Notes under the pieces: model-generated
The model's database searches: none
Seen by the model: the letters and a program-made list of their open reading frames with translations, nothing else
Told to the model about the DNA's origin: nothing
Position numbers and translations under genes: made by a program
Shown: piece by piece, positions 1 through 9,351 of the stretch
Layout: each line of letters opens with the position of its first letter
Position numbering within the stretch: the stretch's first letter is position 1
NCBI RefSeq assembly: GCF_002754195.1
Contig: NZ_PEEU01000001.1
Location: 992,001 to 1,056,000, forward strand
DNA: 64,000 bases
Source: Flavobacterium sp. 9
GTDB taxonomy: Bacteria; Bacteroidota; Bacteroidia; Flavobacteriales; Flavobacteriaceae
Reading direction: 5' to 3'

Positions 1-36
1 TTACAATTCATAATTTATAATTAACAATTTAAAAAG

Positions 37-110
37 TAGTCCCGGGCAGACTCGAACTGCCGACCCCTACATTATCAGTGTAGTACTCTAACCAGCTGAG
101 CTACGAGACT
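37..110 (-). tRNA. tRNA-Ile (anticodon GAT)
   Basis: Read on the minus strand, the sequence folds as a full cloverleaf. The acceptor stem AGTCTCG pairs with CGGGACT, with one G-T wobble, and the discriminator base is A. The D-arm carries AGCTCAGCTGGTTAGAG and the anticodon loop reads CTGATAA, so the anticodon is GAT (isoleucine). The T-arm contains GTTCGAGTC. CCA is not encoded, so it would be added after transcription. The gene lies about 120 bases downstream of 16S, the usual place for tRNA-Ile in a bacterial 16S-23S spacer. The rest of the operon (probably tRNA-Ala, 23S and 5S) lies beyond the left edge. Confidence 0.95.
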
Positions 111-197
111 CTGTTTTACTTAAAATTTATTATTTGAACTAACAGCAAGAGTAATTGAATCTGGTGATTCAGAACCTTCTAAATAAACATCTTTTTT

Positions 198-228
198 CCT
201 CAACGTGTGTTTCCACTAACATTTGAGG
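198..228 (-). other. Hairpin in the 16S-tRNA spacer
   Basis: CCTCAA at 198-203 pairs with TTGAGG at 223-228, and an inner GTG/CAC pair closes a four-base loop. It begins a few bases after the 16S 3' end in the transcript. A role in rRNA processing is inferred only from its position. Confidence 0.5.
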
Positions 229-232
229 CTCT

Positions 233-1746
<1,514 letters not shown>

Positions 1747-1823
1747 GTATATTTTAATATTATATTGCGATGATATCTATCGGTTCTTTTCAAATCTCTC
1801 GATTCTATTACTCTTATTCTTTT

Positions 1824-1845
1824 GTTTTAACATCTCTGTTAAAAC
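1824..1845 (-). other. Perfect hairpin in the rRNA leader
   Basis: GTTTTAACA at 1824-1832 and TGTTAAAAC at 1837-1845 form a perfect 9-bp stem with a four-base loop. It lies between the nearest rRNA promoter and the 16S 5' end, so it is in every transcript of the operon. A role in antitermination or processing is plausible but unproven. Confidence 0.55.
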
Positions 1846-1913
1846 GGCTGTCAATTCAATATGTCTACGAACGTGTATTTCTTTTTCTTTTCGCTTGTCT
1901 CTCAAAGCGGGTG

Positions 1914-1944
1914 CAAAAGTAGAAAACTTATTTCTAACTGGCAA
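1914..1944 (-). promoter_or_regulatory. rRNA operon promoter, nearest to 16S
   Basis: On the minus strand a TTG (1944-1942) is followed after 20 bases by TACTTTTG (1921-1914), matching the Bacteroidota housekeeping promoter TTG-N17..23-TAnnTTTG. It continues directly into CACCCGC, a stretch shared almost exactly by the next two promoters. The region upstream of the TTG is rich in A on the transcribed-sense strand. Transcription should start about 165 bases before 16S. Confidence 0.85.
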
Positions 1945-2037
1945 ATGTTTTTTGAAGTTTTTTTTAAGAAAATTTTCGTCTCTTTTAACTTCTTTATTTA
2001 CCAATCTTTCAATGAACTTTCCGTGTTTTGCGGGGTG

Positions 2038-2068
2038 CAAATGTAATATCCCTTTTCGAATCCCACAA
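2038..2068 (-). promoter_or_regulatory. rRNA operon promoter, middle
   Basis: TTG (2068-2066), a 20-base spacer and TACATTTG (2045-2038) on the minus strand, followed by CACCCCGC. The -7 box lies 124 bases from that of the first promoter. The -33 region reads AAAGCTTG, as it does in the third promoter, and A-tracts that could act like an UP element lie upstream. Confidence 0.85.
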
Positions 2069-2159
2069 GCTTTTTTTAATCTTTTTTTGAAAATAAATTT
2101 TCGTTTTAATCTTAATCGCTTGTCAGTATTTCTGTGAACGTCTATCGCTGTTGCGGGTG

Positions 2160-2189
2160 CAAAAGTACACTCTTTATTCGCTTCTGCAA
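2160..2189 (-). promoter_or_regulatory. rRNA operon promoter, farthest
   Basis: TTG (2189-2187), a 19-base spacer and TACTTTTG (2167-2160) on the minus strand, followed by CACCCGC. It is 122 bases from the middle promoter. The -33 region again reads AAAGCTTG with A-rich DNA upstream. Three promoters in series would give a strong and possibly differentially controlled rRNA operon. Confidence 0.85.
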
Positions 2190-2296
2190 GCTTTTATTTT
2201 ACTTATTTTTGATATATTTTCTAAGTGACTGGTTTGGCGTTTTTTACAAGGCAATCTTTTTTTTCGATTTTACCGTTTTTGAGCAATTGGGGCCAT

Positions 2297-2410
2297 TTTA
2301 CCGCAAAGAGGCTAAGTTTTTCTTCTCTGGTTTTGTTTGCCAAAGATCGCAAAGCTGGATTTTTCCTTGGTTTTATTAATCGCGCAAAGACGCAAAGGCG
2401 CAAAGTTTTC
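2297..2410. repeat. Degenerate CGCAAAG-type intergenic repeat
   Basis: The stretch opens with ACCGCAAAG and contains several further CGCAAAG words, ending GCGCAAAGTTTTC. It resembles the left half of the palindromic elements at 29949, 36043 and 59931 but lacks their closing CTTTGCGGTTAA half, so it looks like a decayed copy. Confidence 0.6.
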
Positions 2411-2464
2411 TCTTTTATCTCGTATTTTTCTGTTTTACGCCTCGTCTTTCCTTTGAAAACCTCT

Positions 2465-2572
2465 GCCCTAGCCCCGATAGTCCCGAAGTGTCGGGAGAAA
2501 ATCCTTTTGCTTTTTCCTTTAAAAAGCAAAAGATTGGAACGTCCCGAGACTTCGGGAGCGGGAAATAGCTTC
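2465..2572 (+). ncRNA. Structured repeat element, possible Flavo-1-type RNA (copy 1)
   Basis: The element starts with GCCCTAGCCCCGAT and ends with CGGGAAATAGCTTC, so AGC and CCCG can pair with CGGG and GCT at the base. In the middle, CTTTTGCTTTTT faces AAAAAGCAAAAG in a long hairpin, flanked by two smaller hairpins built from TCCCGA/TCGGGA. A second element at 47433-47536 has the same ends but a central hairpin of different sequence, which indicates conserved structure. The resemblance to the Flavo-1 RNA motif of Flavobacteria is from memory. Function is unknown. Confidence 0.5.
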
Positions 2573-2678
2573 AAATTCCAATAATGCTTCTTGTAAACCT
2601 TCGGTTCATTCAGAGGAATGAAACTTACTCTTATATATTGGAGTATATTTTTCTCCTTATATATAGGTACCAAAAATA

Positions 2679-2709
2679 AACCCGACAGGTTTTAGAAACC
2701 TGTCGGGTT
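2679..2709. repeat. Short palindromic repeat hairpin
   Basis: AACCCGACAGGTTT at 2679-2692 pairs perfectly with AAACCTGTCGGGTT at 2696-2709, a 14-bp stem. It is followed by GGGGG rather than a T-run, so it is more like a REP-type repeat than a terminator. The next 290 bases up to the first gene are AT-rich, with short ATATAT palindromes and no recognisable gene. Confidence 0.7.
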
Positions 2710-3002
2710 GGGGGATTATATTCTTCCTTATATATAAGGAACGTGATTTTCCACTTAATATGTATACCTCTATAAAATCTTAATTGTTGTTAAGCCAATT
2801 ATTAATGATGACTTGCAAAGCTTTAAAACGAATTAAAATACAAAAAAAGATTCAAAAAACAAGTATAAACACCTGATAACAAATCAAGTAATTGTGCTAA
2901 ATTTAACTGTATTTCAAAAAAGACAAAACTAAGCGGCATTCCATTATATATAAGGTGCATTCTTAAGTTCTATTAAGTGATAATAATTAAACCCCAAAGA
3001 TT

Positions 3003-3578
3003 ATGAAAATTGGAATTATAGGAATCAGTAGTCTTACGATGGAATTAGCCGTGAGATCTGCGCGCGCGGGATATGAAGTTATAATGTACAATCCTAAAGG
3101 CAATAGTCTTGTGCGGGATGTTGTTGAAAGAATGGGATCAGATATTCAACTGGGTTCTCTTCAGGAAGCTGTTAGTACAGAAATAATAGTATTGTTTATC
3201 CCAAAAGATGATTTGGAGAAGCTAAAGCAGAATTTACCTGATATGACAGGAAAATTAATCGTTCATACCAGCGGTTTGATATTTGATCCTCAGCTGCTTT
3301 TATCAGGCATTACTAATGCTATGACTTATAAAACTACAGCTGCTTTATTTCCTGAGGCTCATGTTGTAAAGCTATTTAATCCGGTTAATTTAAAACCAAA
3401 CAATACATGCATCCAACAAAGAGATAGGGATGAGATATTTTTTATTGCAGATCATAAGGATTCCAGAGCCTCTATAAAGGAGTTTTTAAGAAAATTAAAA
3501 TTCTCATCAATTGATCTTTCTGGTAGGGTACATCTTCAAAATATAGAAGTAAATAAAAACAAAGAGCAGTTTATATAA
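3003..3578 (+). CDS. NAD(P)-binding Rossmann-fold protein, F420-reductase-like
   Basis: This 191-residue cytoplasmic protein resembles the NADP-binding family that includes coenzyme F420-dependent NADP reductases. It starts MKIGIIGISSL, a beta-strand and dinucleotide loop. A later stretch VVKLFNPVN (about residues 121-129) resembles the conserved VVKAFN region of that family. The glycine loop is odd: G-I-I-G-I-S-S instead of GxGxxG, so cofactor binding may be altered. The ATG is the first in frame and no ribosome-binding site is evident. It stands alone between the rRNA promoter region and the convergent fructan locus. The substrate is unknown and the assignment is to fold only. Confidence 0.75.
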   Translation: MKIGIIGISSLTMELAVRSARAGYEVIMYNPKGNSLVRDVVERMGSDIQLGSLQEAVSTEIIVLFIPKDDLEKLKQNLPDMTGKLIVHTSGLIFDPQLLLSGITNAMTYKTTAALFPEAHVVKLFNPVNLKPNNTCIQQRDRDEIFFIADHKDSRASIKEFLRKLKFSSIDLSGRVHLQNIEVNKNKEQFI

Positions 3579-3587
3579 CTGCTCTTT
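3561..3587 (+). terminator. Terminator-like hairpin overlapping a stop codon
   Basis: AAAGAGCAGTT (3561-3571) and AACTGCTCTTT (3577-3587) form an 11-bp perfect stem with a five-base loop, and the TAA stop of the Rossmann-fold gene lies inside it. Convergent transcription from the fructan locus ends close by, so it may serve both sides. Confidence 0.65.
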
Positions 3588-3641
3588 AAATAATTATCAT
3601 TTTTTAGAAATATAAAATCTAACTGCAAATCAGTTTTTACT

Positions 3642-4538
3642 TTAATTCCCCATCAAACTCTCAATTCTAGAAGGTGAAATTTCCGGATTTGCTCCTGGTG
3701 CTTCAGCGACTAAGGCTCCGATCGCGCATGCAAAATCAATTGACTCTTGTGGTGCTTTATTAGTAAGCAAAGATGTGATTAAAGCTGCCAAAAATGAATC
3801 GCCTGCTCCAACTGTATCAACTACTTTAACGGGATAACCGCCATTATTATAAAGTTTTCCCTGCCACATTAGCAATGCTCCATGTTTTCCTTTGGTGACA
3901 CACATATCATTTACTTTGGTTTTCTCTGCAATGAAGTGCATATTTTCTTCCAGGCTTTCAAATGGTGATTGCATTGCTTTTGCAATTTCTAACAACTCCT
4001 CATCATTGAACTTAATAAAATCTGCTGAATTCATTAATTCCTCCAGAATTTCATATGTATAATGAGGTTTTCTTAAATTGACATCAAAAACTTTATAGGC
4101 TTTTGTCTTCAACAACTCTTTTAAAGTGTCTCTCGAAACTTTATCGCGACAAACCAAACTGCCATAAATTAGCAGATCTGCTTCTTGTACTGATTTTTTA
4201 GCCAAATCGTTCAACACAATTTTATCCCATGCTGATGGATAATTGATTTCATAACTTGCCGATCCGCGATCGTTTAAAGTAACATTCACCAGACCTGTAG
4301 CGAAATCTTCTGAAGTTACAATTGTATCTGTTACAAGTCCCAAACTTTTTACCTGTTCCTTAATTGCTTTACCATCTTCATCATTTCCTACGCAGCTGAT
4401 CATGGTTGTATCGCAGCCAAATGTTTTCATTCGCAGCGCTACATTTAAAGGTGCTCCGCCAATTTTTTTTTCGCCAGCAAAAACATCCCAAAGTACTTCT
4501 CCATAAGCCACCGCCTTAAGATTCTTTCCGTTATTCAT
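3642..4538 (-). CDS. Fructokinase, PfkB family
   Basis: This 298-residue cytoplasmic sugar kinase should phosphorylate fructose released from fructan. The N-terminal region has GEVLWDVF and a GGAPLNVA stretch (27-34) typical of PfkB sugar binding. The C-terminal PfkB signature DTVGAGDSFLAALI (about 241-254) supplies the catalytic Asp247 and the anion hole. It is the last gene of the fructan operon, 23 bases after the GH32-like lipoprotein gene. Position and best-matching family both point to fructose rather than ribose or 2-keto-3-deoxygluconate. Length is normal for a fructokinase. Confidence 0.92.
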   Translation of the reverse strand: MNNGKNLKAVAYGEVLWDVFAGEKKIGGAPLNVALRMKTFGCDTTMISCVGNDEDGKAIKEQVKSLGLVTDTIVTSEDFATGLVNVTLNDRGSASYEINYPSAWDKIVLNDLAKKSVQEADLLIYGSLVCRDKVSRDTLKELLKTKAYKVFDVNLRKPHYTYEILEELMNSADFIKFNDEELLEIAKAMQSPFESLEENMHFIAEKTKVNDMCVTKGKHGALLMWQGKLYNNGGYPVKVVDTVGAGDSFLAALITSLLTNKAPQESIDFACAIGALVAEAPGANPEISPSRIESLMGN

Positions 4539-4561
4539 TCTAAAATTATTTTATATTATTG

Positions 4562-6118
4562 TTATTCAGGCTGTGTAACCTCAAGATTTGTAAATACTGC
4601 GTTTTGTCCTTCTGACACTAATCCCCATTTATTTTTGTCTCTGCCATAAATGCGATTTGTCAATGCCGTTTGTCCATTTATATATAGTACTGTCACACTT
4701 CCTTCGGTAATGATTTCAACATTGTATTTGACATTCGTCTGAAGCTGAAAAGGCAAACTCGTCATTTCCTGCCCAGCCGAATTATATCCAATAACACGGC
4801 TTTGAGCTAAATCAAACACAATTTTATAATAACTTCCTGTATCATTAGTATGAAAAACAAATCCTGCGGTTCCATTTGCATCTGATAATAAAACCTCAGC
4901 TTTAATTTTTGCCTTTTTACCAATTGGTTTAAATGTTACTAATGCTTTTTGTGCTGCACCTGATAAGGTATAAGTTCCATTATTAGCCACTGCATTTCCT
5001 GAAACTGCATCGACTTCAACAGTCTTTTTCTTCTTAGAAAATAGATCTTTGACTGTTTGTATTGCCTGTGTTCCTAAAGTTCCATCAGATTTTTGAATCA
5101 GCTCATGAATAACCATATTGCCTGCCCAATCTTTATTTCCTAAATCATTCTCTGGTGTTTTTCTAGCGTTCCATCCAAAAACATATCTTTTATTTCCGTC
5201 TGAAGCTGTTTTTCCGGCGTAAAAATATTCGCCGTCAATCCTGTCATTTTGTGGTTTTGTCCATGGTCCATTAATAGATGCAGATATTCTATAATGTGTT
5301 CCTTTATTACCACTCCAATTTTCAGAAAAAATCAAATACCAATAATTTCCCATTTTAAAAATATCGGCACATTCCATCATTAAATAATTATCCTCGGGAG
5401 TAGTTGTATAAATTGGTGTCTGAACTTCCCATTTTCCCAAAGCCGGATTATCACTTGTATAATGTAACAAAACTGCTTTTCTTCCCGGTTCTGTTTGTGT
5501 ACTTACCAACATTGAATATTTTTTTAACTCGTCATTATAAAACACATGCGGATCTCTAAAATCATAGTTATAATATCCTGTTGGAGCTGTGATTTTGAAA
5601 TCAGAAATTTTAGTCCAGTTTTTCAAATCACTGCTTGTAGCGCACAAAACACTTTCTCTTGCATTGGACTGAACAAAAGCAGGTGTTTCATTATGTCCTG
5701 TATAATAAAAGTAATAAAGATTACCGACTTTTACTACTGATCCTGTACCAATGGCAAAATCAGGATCTGTAGTTTTTCCGTATGGGATCATCTGCCCTTC
5801 GTAGGTAAAATGAGCCAGATCTGTACTTAAATATTCATGTATATCATGAAAACCTTTTCCTGCTGGCTTGTTTTGTGCATCGTGCAGAAAATAAATATGA
5901 AATTTTCCATTATCGAAAAAAGGCATAATATCTCCTGTATAACCAGCGCTATAATACGGGTCAGATTCTCCCATCCATTGTGAAGGCGGAACCGGAAAAA
6001 CACTGGTTATTTCAGAATTACCTCCTGAAATCGATCCTCCAATATAGTTTTCTTCCTGACTACAGGAAACAAACGAAAAGAAAATGGAGGCCATCGTTAT
6101 TATATTTTTATATTTCAT
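4562..6118 (-). CDS. GH32-like (clan GH-J) lipoprotein, likely fructan-degrading
   Basis: A signal peptide ends in a lipobox (FSFVSC, Cys19), so the 518-residue protein is probably a surface or outer-membrane lipoprotein. The five-bladed GH32-type domain shows three acidic motifs: TGDIMPFFDNGKFHIYF with Asp63 where classical enzymes have WMNDPNG, FRDP with Asp189, and MECADIF with Glu249. A C-terminal beta-sandwich follows from about residue 365. The GD-x-MP variant suggests a subfamily distinct from classical invertases, perhaps with different linkage or transfer activity. It is in an operon with SusC/D and a second, classical GH32. Exact specificity cannot be read from the sequence. Confidence 0.85.
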   Translation of the reverse strand: MKYKNIITMASIFFSFVSCSQEENYIGGSISGGNSEITSVFPVPPSQWMGESDPYYSAGYTGDIMPFFDNGKFHIYFLHDAQNKPAGKGFHDIHEYLSTDLAHFTYEGQMIPYGKTTDPDFAIGTGSVVKVGNLYYFYYTGHNETPAFVQSNARESVLCATSSDLKNWTKISDFKITAPTGYYNYDFRDPHVFYNDELKKYSMLVSTQTEPGRKAVLLHYTSDNPALGKWEVQTPIYTTTPEDNYLMMECADIFKMGNYWYLIFSENWSGNKGTHYRISASINGPWTKPQNDRIDGEYFYAGKTASDGNKRYVFGWNARKTPENDLGNKDWAGNMVIHELIQKSDGTLGTQAIQTVKDLFSKKKKTVEVDAVSGNAVANNGTYTLSGAAQKALVTFKPIGKKAKIKAEVLLSDANGTAGFVFHTNDTGSYYKIVFDLAQSRVIGYNSAGQEMTSLPFQLQTNVKYNVEIITEGSVTVLYINGQTALTNRIYGRDKNKWGLVSEGQNAVFTNLEVTQPE

Positions 6119-6138
6119 TTTATTGATTTCAAAAGTGA

Positions 6139-7536
6139 TTAATTTTTAGCCAAATAATTGATACTATTTTGCGTCAAAAGCTTAATGTTATTAATAAACT
6201 CATTAGCCTGACTTGGTACACCACTACTATTGGTTTCGTTATACCAATCATATGCGCCCATAGAAATCACGATTACATTTTTATTAGTTCCTGTGTTTGG
6301 GAATTCTGCAATGGTAACTCTTCCGTCAAGATTATTATCCCAAGCTTCACTTGCTAAATTGATTCCTCCGGTTTGATTTCTCCAGCCTTCTCCGTTAACA
6401 TATCCGCCCCACTCTGGTACAAACCACCAAGCAGTATGATTTAATCTGAAAGTTCCACTTTGTAATAAATTGGCTTTTCCGCTTTCATAAGTTGTCAATC
6501 CTTCAAAAATTGGATGATTCTCATGCCCTACAAATGACATTCCCCACGAGTTTCCATCTACAAATCCGTTTGGAGGAAAGTCTCCAAAAACATTATTTGG
6601 TCCTTTTCCTGAAGGAACAATTCCTAAAGCATCAACATATTGAGAAGCAAAAGATGTTAAAAGTAAATTTCCTCCGTTTGCTCTAAAATTCTTTAAAGCG
6701 GTTGTAACGGCAGGTTTGTAAGCAATTGCAGGTAAATTTGCTGCTGAATCAAAATGCCACCAGATTACATCAACATCACTTAAATCAGCTCCGTTTTGAA
6801 TACTGTCAAATGAAATATATTTAGCTCCGCTAAAAGTCGAAAAGAACCAATCAGCGGCTGTAATTTCATCCATGTTTGTGATTTCGGCTCTTGTTGCAGC
6901 GGTTCCTAAAAATGCTACTACTAATCCTGTTACCGGAACTCCAATATTGGCGGTATAATTCATGCTTTTTCCGTTAGCTGTTAATACAAAAGTTACTGCA
7001 TTACTAAAATCAATCGTTGCGTCTGAAGCCGGTGAAATAGAAACTCCTTCTGTCAACTCTATAACTGGTTTTAATGCTGTTAGATTTGTACCTTCAGGTA
7101 AAGTCATTGTAATAGTTTTACTTATATCATTGACTGTTGCTGCAACTCCATTAATGGTAAAACTTTTTATTGGACTCAAAACTACTGTTGTTACGGTATA
7201 GTCTTTATATAAATTACCGTTTACTACTCTGAATTTTACAGGACTTGTAAAGTTGATTGGTTTTGTCAGATCAAGATTTGATGTTGCTCCGGCTTGCAAA
7301 ACAATTTCAGGTGTTACTGCTGTAATATCTGAGCCATAAGGCATTGTGATATTAATTGCTCCGGTTTTTTGATCGATTTGTCCTGAAACTCCTTTTATTT
7401 TAAAAGAAGTAACATTTGAAGGTGAATTGACCTCAAAACCTCCATTTTCAAAACTATTCTCGCAGGCCGTAATTATAAAAATCATTGCCAATACTACAGA
7501 CATTTTTGTCCAATATTTATTTATATGGTTTCTCAT
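6139..7536 (-). CDS. Surface glycan-binding lipoprotein of the fructan locus (DUF4960-like)
   Basis: This 465-residue lipoprotein has the lipobox FIITAC (Cys25). Two successive beta-sandwich repeats follow, each beginning SF(K/T)I(K/N)GV (about residues 44-120 and 128-200) and similar to the DUF5018/Ig-like spacers of surface proteins. The C-terminal half has an aromatic-rich Rossmann-like domain (VVAFLGTAA, VIWWHFDS, WWFVPEWGGY) that I associate with DUF4960. In the related levan locus of Bacteroides thetaiotaomicron the protein in this position binds levan at the cell surface. It lies 18 bases after susD. Binding function is inferred from position and architecture. Confidence 0.8.
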   Translation of the reverse strand: MRNHINKYWTKMSVVLAMIFIITACENSFENGGFEVNSPSNVTSFKIKGVSGQIDQKTGAINITMPYGSDITAVTPEIVLQAGATSNLDLTKPINFTSPVKFRVVNGNLYKDYTVTTVVLSPIKSFTINGVAATVNDISKTITMTLPEGTNLTALKPVIELTEGVSISPASDATIDFSNAVTFVLTANGKSMNYTANIGVPVTGLVVAFLGTAATRAEITNMDEITAADWFFSTFSGAKYISFDSIQNGADLSDVDVIWWHFDSAANLPAIAYKPAVTTALKNFRANGGNLLLTSFASQYVDALGIVPSGKGPNNVFGDFPPNGFVDGNSWGMSFVGHENHPIFEGLTTYESGKANLLQSGTFRLNHTAWWFVPEWGGYVNGEGWRNQTGGINLASEAWDNNLDGRVTIAEFPNTGTNKNVIVISMGAYDWYNETNSSGVPSQANEFINNIKLLTQNSINYLAKN

Positions 7537-7554
7537 ATTAATGATTTTTAAAGA

Positions 7555-9246
7555 TTAATAACCTGGATTTTGCTTGTATAATCCCTGACTGAAATTAATT
7601 TGTTTCAACGGAATCGGACAATACTCTTCTTTATTTTTATCAAAAAAGGCATCTTGATAATAGGTACGTTTCGTTTTTTCTTCGGTATAAAACTGATTCA
7701 TCACTTCGTCTGTAACTCCCCAACGAACAAGGTCAAAAAAGCGGCTTCCTTCCATAGCCAATTCCAAACGACGTTCCCAACGCAAAGCTTTACGGGCAAA
7801 ATCCTGTGTCCAGTTGCAATTGCTTCCATCTACATAAGTATTAATTTTGAAATTGTTTACATACGGAAGTCTCCCTGTACTTTGAGCGGCTCTTTCCCTG
7901 ATTTGATTGATTAATGGCAATGCTTCGGCTTGTCTTCCTAATTCAATTAAGGCTTCGGCACGCATTAGAATCACATCAGCATAACGAATTTGAATTCTGT
8001 TTTTTGAGTTTCCATAAAATGGATCAATATTAACTACGCAACTACAAGTAGGCGCAACGTTTTCTTTTAATGAAGCAAAATAGCCATAAGTTCCAGGAGA
8101 TCTTACCCAAGCTTCTACGTACAAAAATTCAGGATCATATTTATACGGAAGTCCCGGCATTGCAACAGTATGGTATAATCTAGGATCAACTGTGTTTGCA
8201 TCTATGTTTTTATAATCAAAATCCTGATCGTTATACGTATCAAATTCAGGTAAACCGTTGGTTCCGGTTTTAAAAGCATTTACTAAGTTTTGACTTGGTT
8301 TATGAAAATCACAACATCCTAAACCTTGAGGCGTAGATAACACATCTGAGAAATTCAATCTTCCGTATAAAGTTCCATCATTGTCTGAAAACTGAATTGA
8401 AAAAATAGATTCCGGACCATTCTCATAATTTCCAGGTAAAAAGTTATTTGCAAAATCAGGTTCCAAAGTTGCTTTTCCAATTACTTTATCTGTCGCTGCA
8501 ATTACTTGTTGCAAATGTTGCTGATTGATTCCTGTAACGGTAAATGTTTCATCTTGCGTATAAGCCTGATACAAACGAGTTTTTGCCAGATATGCATAAG
8601 CTGCTTTTTGAGTTGCGCGTCCTACTTGCGGTTGTATTTCTGGTAAATTATCGGCTGCAGCCTGAAAATCTTCTGCTATTTTATCCCAAAGCTGTTCGTT
8701 TGATAATGCTTTGTTCGAAATGGTTTTATAATCCTCAACCGGAATATCCTCGGTGATATAAGGAACATTTCTAAACATAATTTTCAGCATAAAATAAAAA
8801 TGTCCTCTTAAAAAGCGCATTTCGGCTATACGAGTTTTTTTCAACGGATAGTCTGCTTCTGAAATTTTTTCTAATGCTTTCAAAGCTTTATTGGCTCTTG
8901 AAACTCCAACATAACTGATGTACCAAAAAGAATCTAATTCTCCAAAATCAGGTCTGATATTATTCGAAACTTCAAAAAAGTGAAAATCCTGAATATCATT
9001 AGTTCCGCTTCCGCCTTTGTACGCATCATCAGAACGTACATTTCCAAATGGCCATAAACTGTATGGCGAATCATAATGATCATTGCCTAATTGTGCGTAG
9101 GCAGCATTCATAAATCCTTCTATTGATTGTGGTGTTACAATATCTTCTTCAGATAAAACGCCGCGAGGATTATTTTCCAGAAAATCAGAACAGGAAACAA
9201 CAGTTCCAAGTACTAAAAAGGCTGTTATATATAGTATCTTTTTCAT
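7555..9246 (-). CDS. SusD-like outer-membrane fructan-binding lipoprotein
   Basis: This 563-residue RagB/SusD family protein has a lipobox LGTVVSC (Cys19) and the typical mature start SDFLENNPRG. The TPR-like helical N-terminal half contains the AEMRFLRGHFYFML stretch conserved in the family. The C-terminus has YADVILMRAEALIELGR and ALRWERRLELAMEGSRFFDLVRWG, both SusD hallmarks. It caps the SusC channel and delivers oligosaccharides to it. The upstream susC is 105 bases away, with a hairpin in the gap. Substrate assignment to fructan comes from the neighbouring GH32 and fructokinase genes. Confidence 0.95.
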   Translation of the reverse strand: MKKILYITAFLVLGTVVSCSDFLENNPRGVLSEEDIVTPQSIEGFMNAAYAQLGNDHYDSPYSLWPFGNVRSDDAYKGGSGTNDIQDFHFFEVSNNIRPDFGELDSFWYISYVGVSRANKALKALEKISEADYPLKKTRIAEMRFLRGHFYFMLKIMFRNVPYITEDIPVEDYKTISNKALSNEQLWDKIAEDFQAAADNLPEIQPQVGRATQKAAYAYLAKTRLYQAYTQDETFTVTGINQQHLQQVIAATDKVIGKATLEPDFANNFLPGNYENGPESIFSIQFSDNDGTLYGRLNFSDVLSTPQGLGCCDFHKPSQNLVNAFKTGTNGLPEFDTYNDQDFDYKNIDANTVDPRLYHTVAMPGLPYKYDPEFLYVEAWVRSPGTYGYFASLKENVAPTCSCVVNIDPFYGNSKNRIQIRYADVILMRAEALIELGRQAEALPLINQIRERAAQSTGRLPYVNNFKINTYVDGSNCNWTQDFARKALRWERRLELAMEGSRFFDLVRWGVTDEVMNQFYTEEKTKRTYYQDAFFDKNKEEYCPIPLKQINFSQGLYKQNPGY

Positions 9247-9280
9247 ATGTAGATAATATTTGTTTTTTATTGGAATATGG

Positions 9281-9326
9281 AATCGCCATTCTTCATTATA
9301 ATTTACAATTGCGAATCATGGCGATT
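9281..9326 (-). promoter_or_regulatory. Hairpin between susC and susD
   Basis: AATCGCCAT (9281-9289) pairs perfectly with ATGGCGATT (9318-9326) around a 28-base AT-rich loop. It is the only long gap inside the operon (105 bases). Such a structure could stabilise the susC message end or lower downstream expression. No T-run follows, so a strong terminator is unlikely. Confidence 0.5.
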
Positions 9327-9351
9327 TCATGTCTTTAGATTTAAACTTTTA

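Noticed and set aside
2297..2420. CRISPR-like appearance of closely spaced CGCAAAG words
   Set aside because: Spacing is irregular, repeat words are only seven bases long and no cas genes are present; the stretch fits the palindromic intergenic family.
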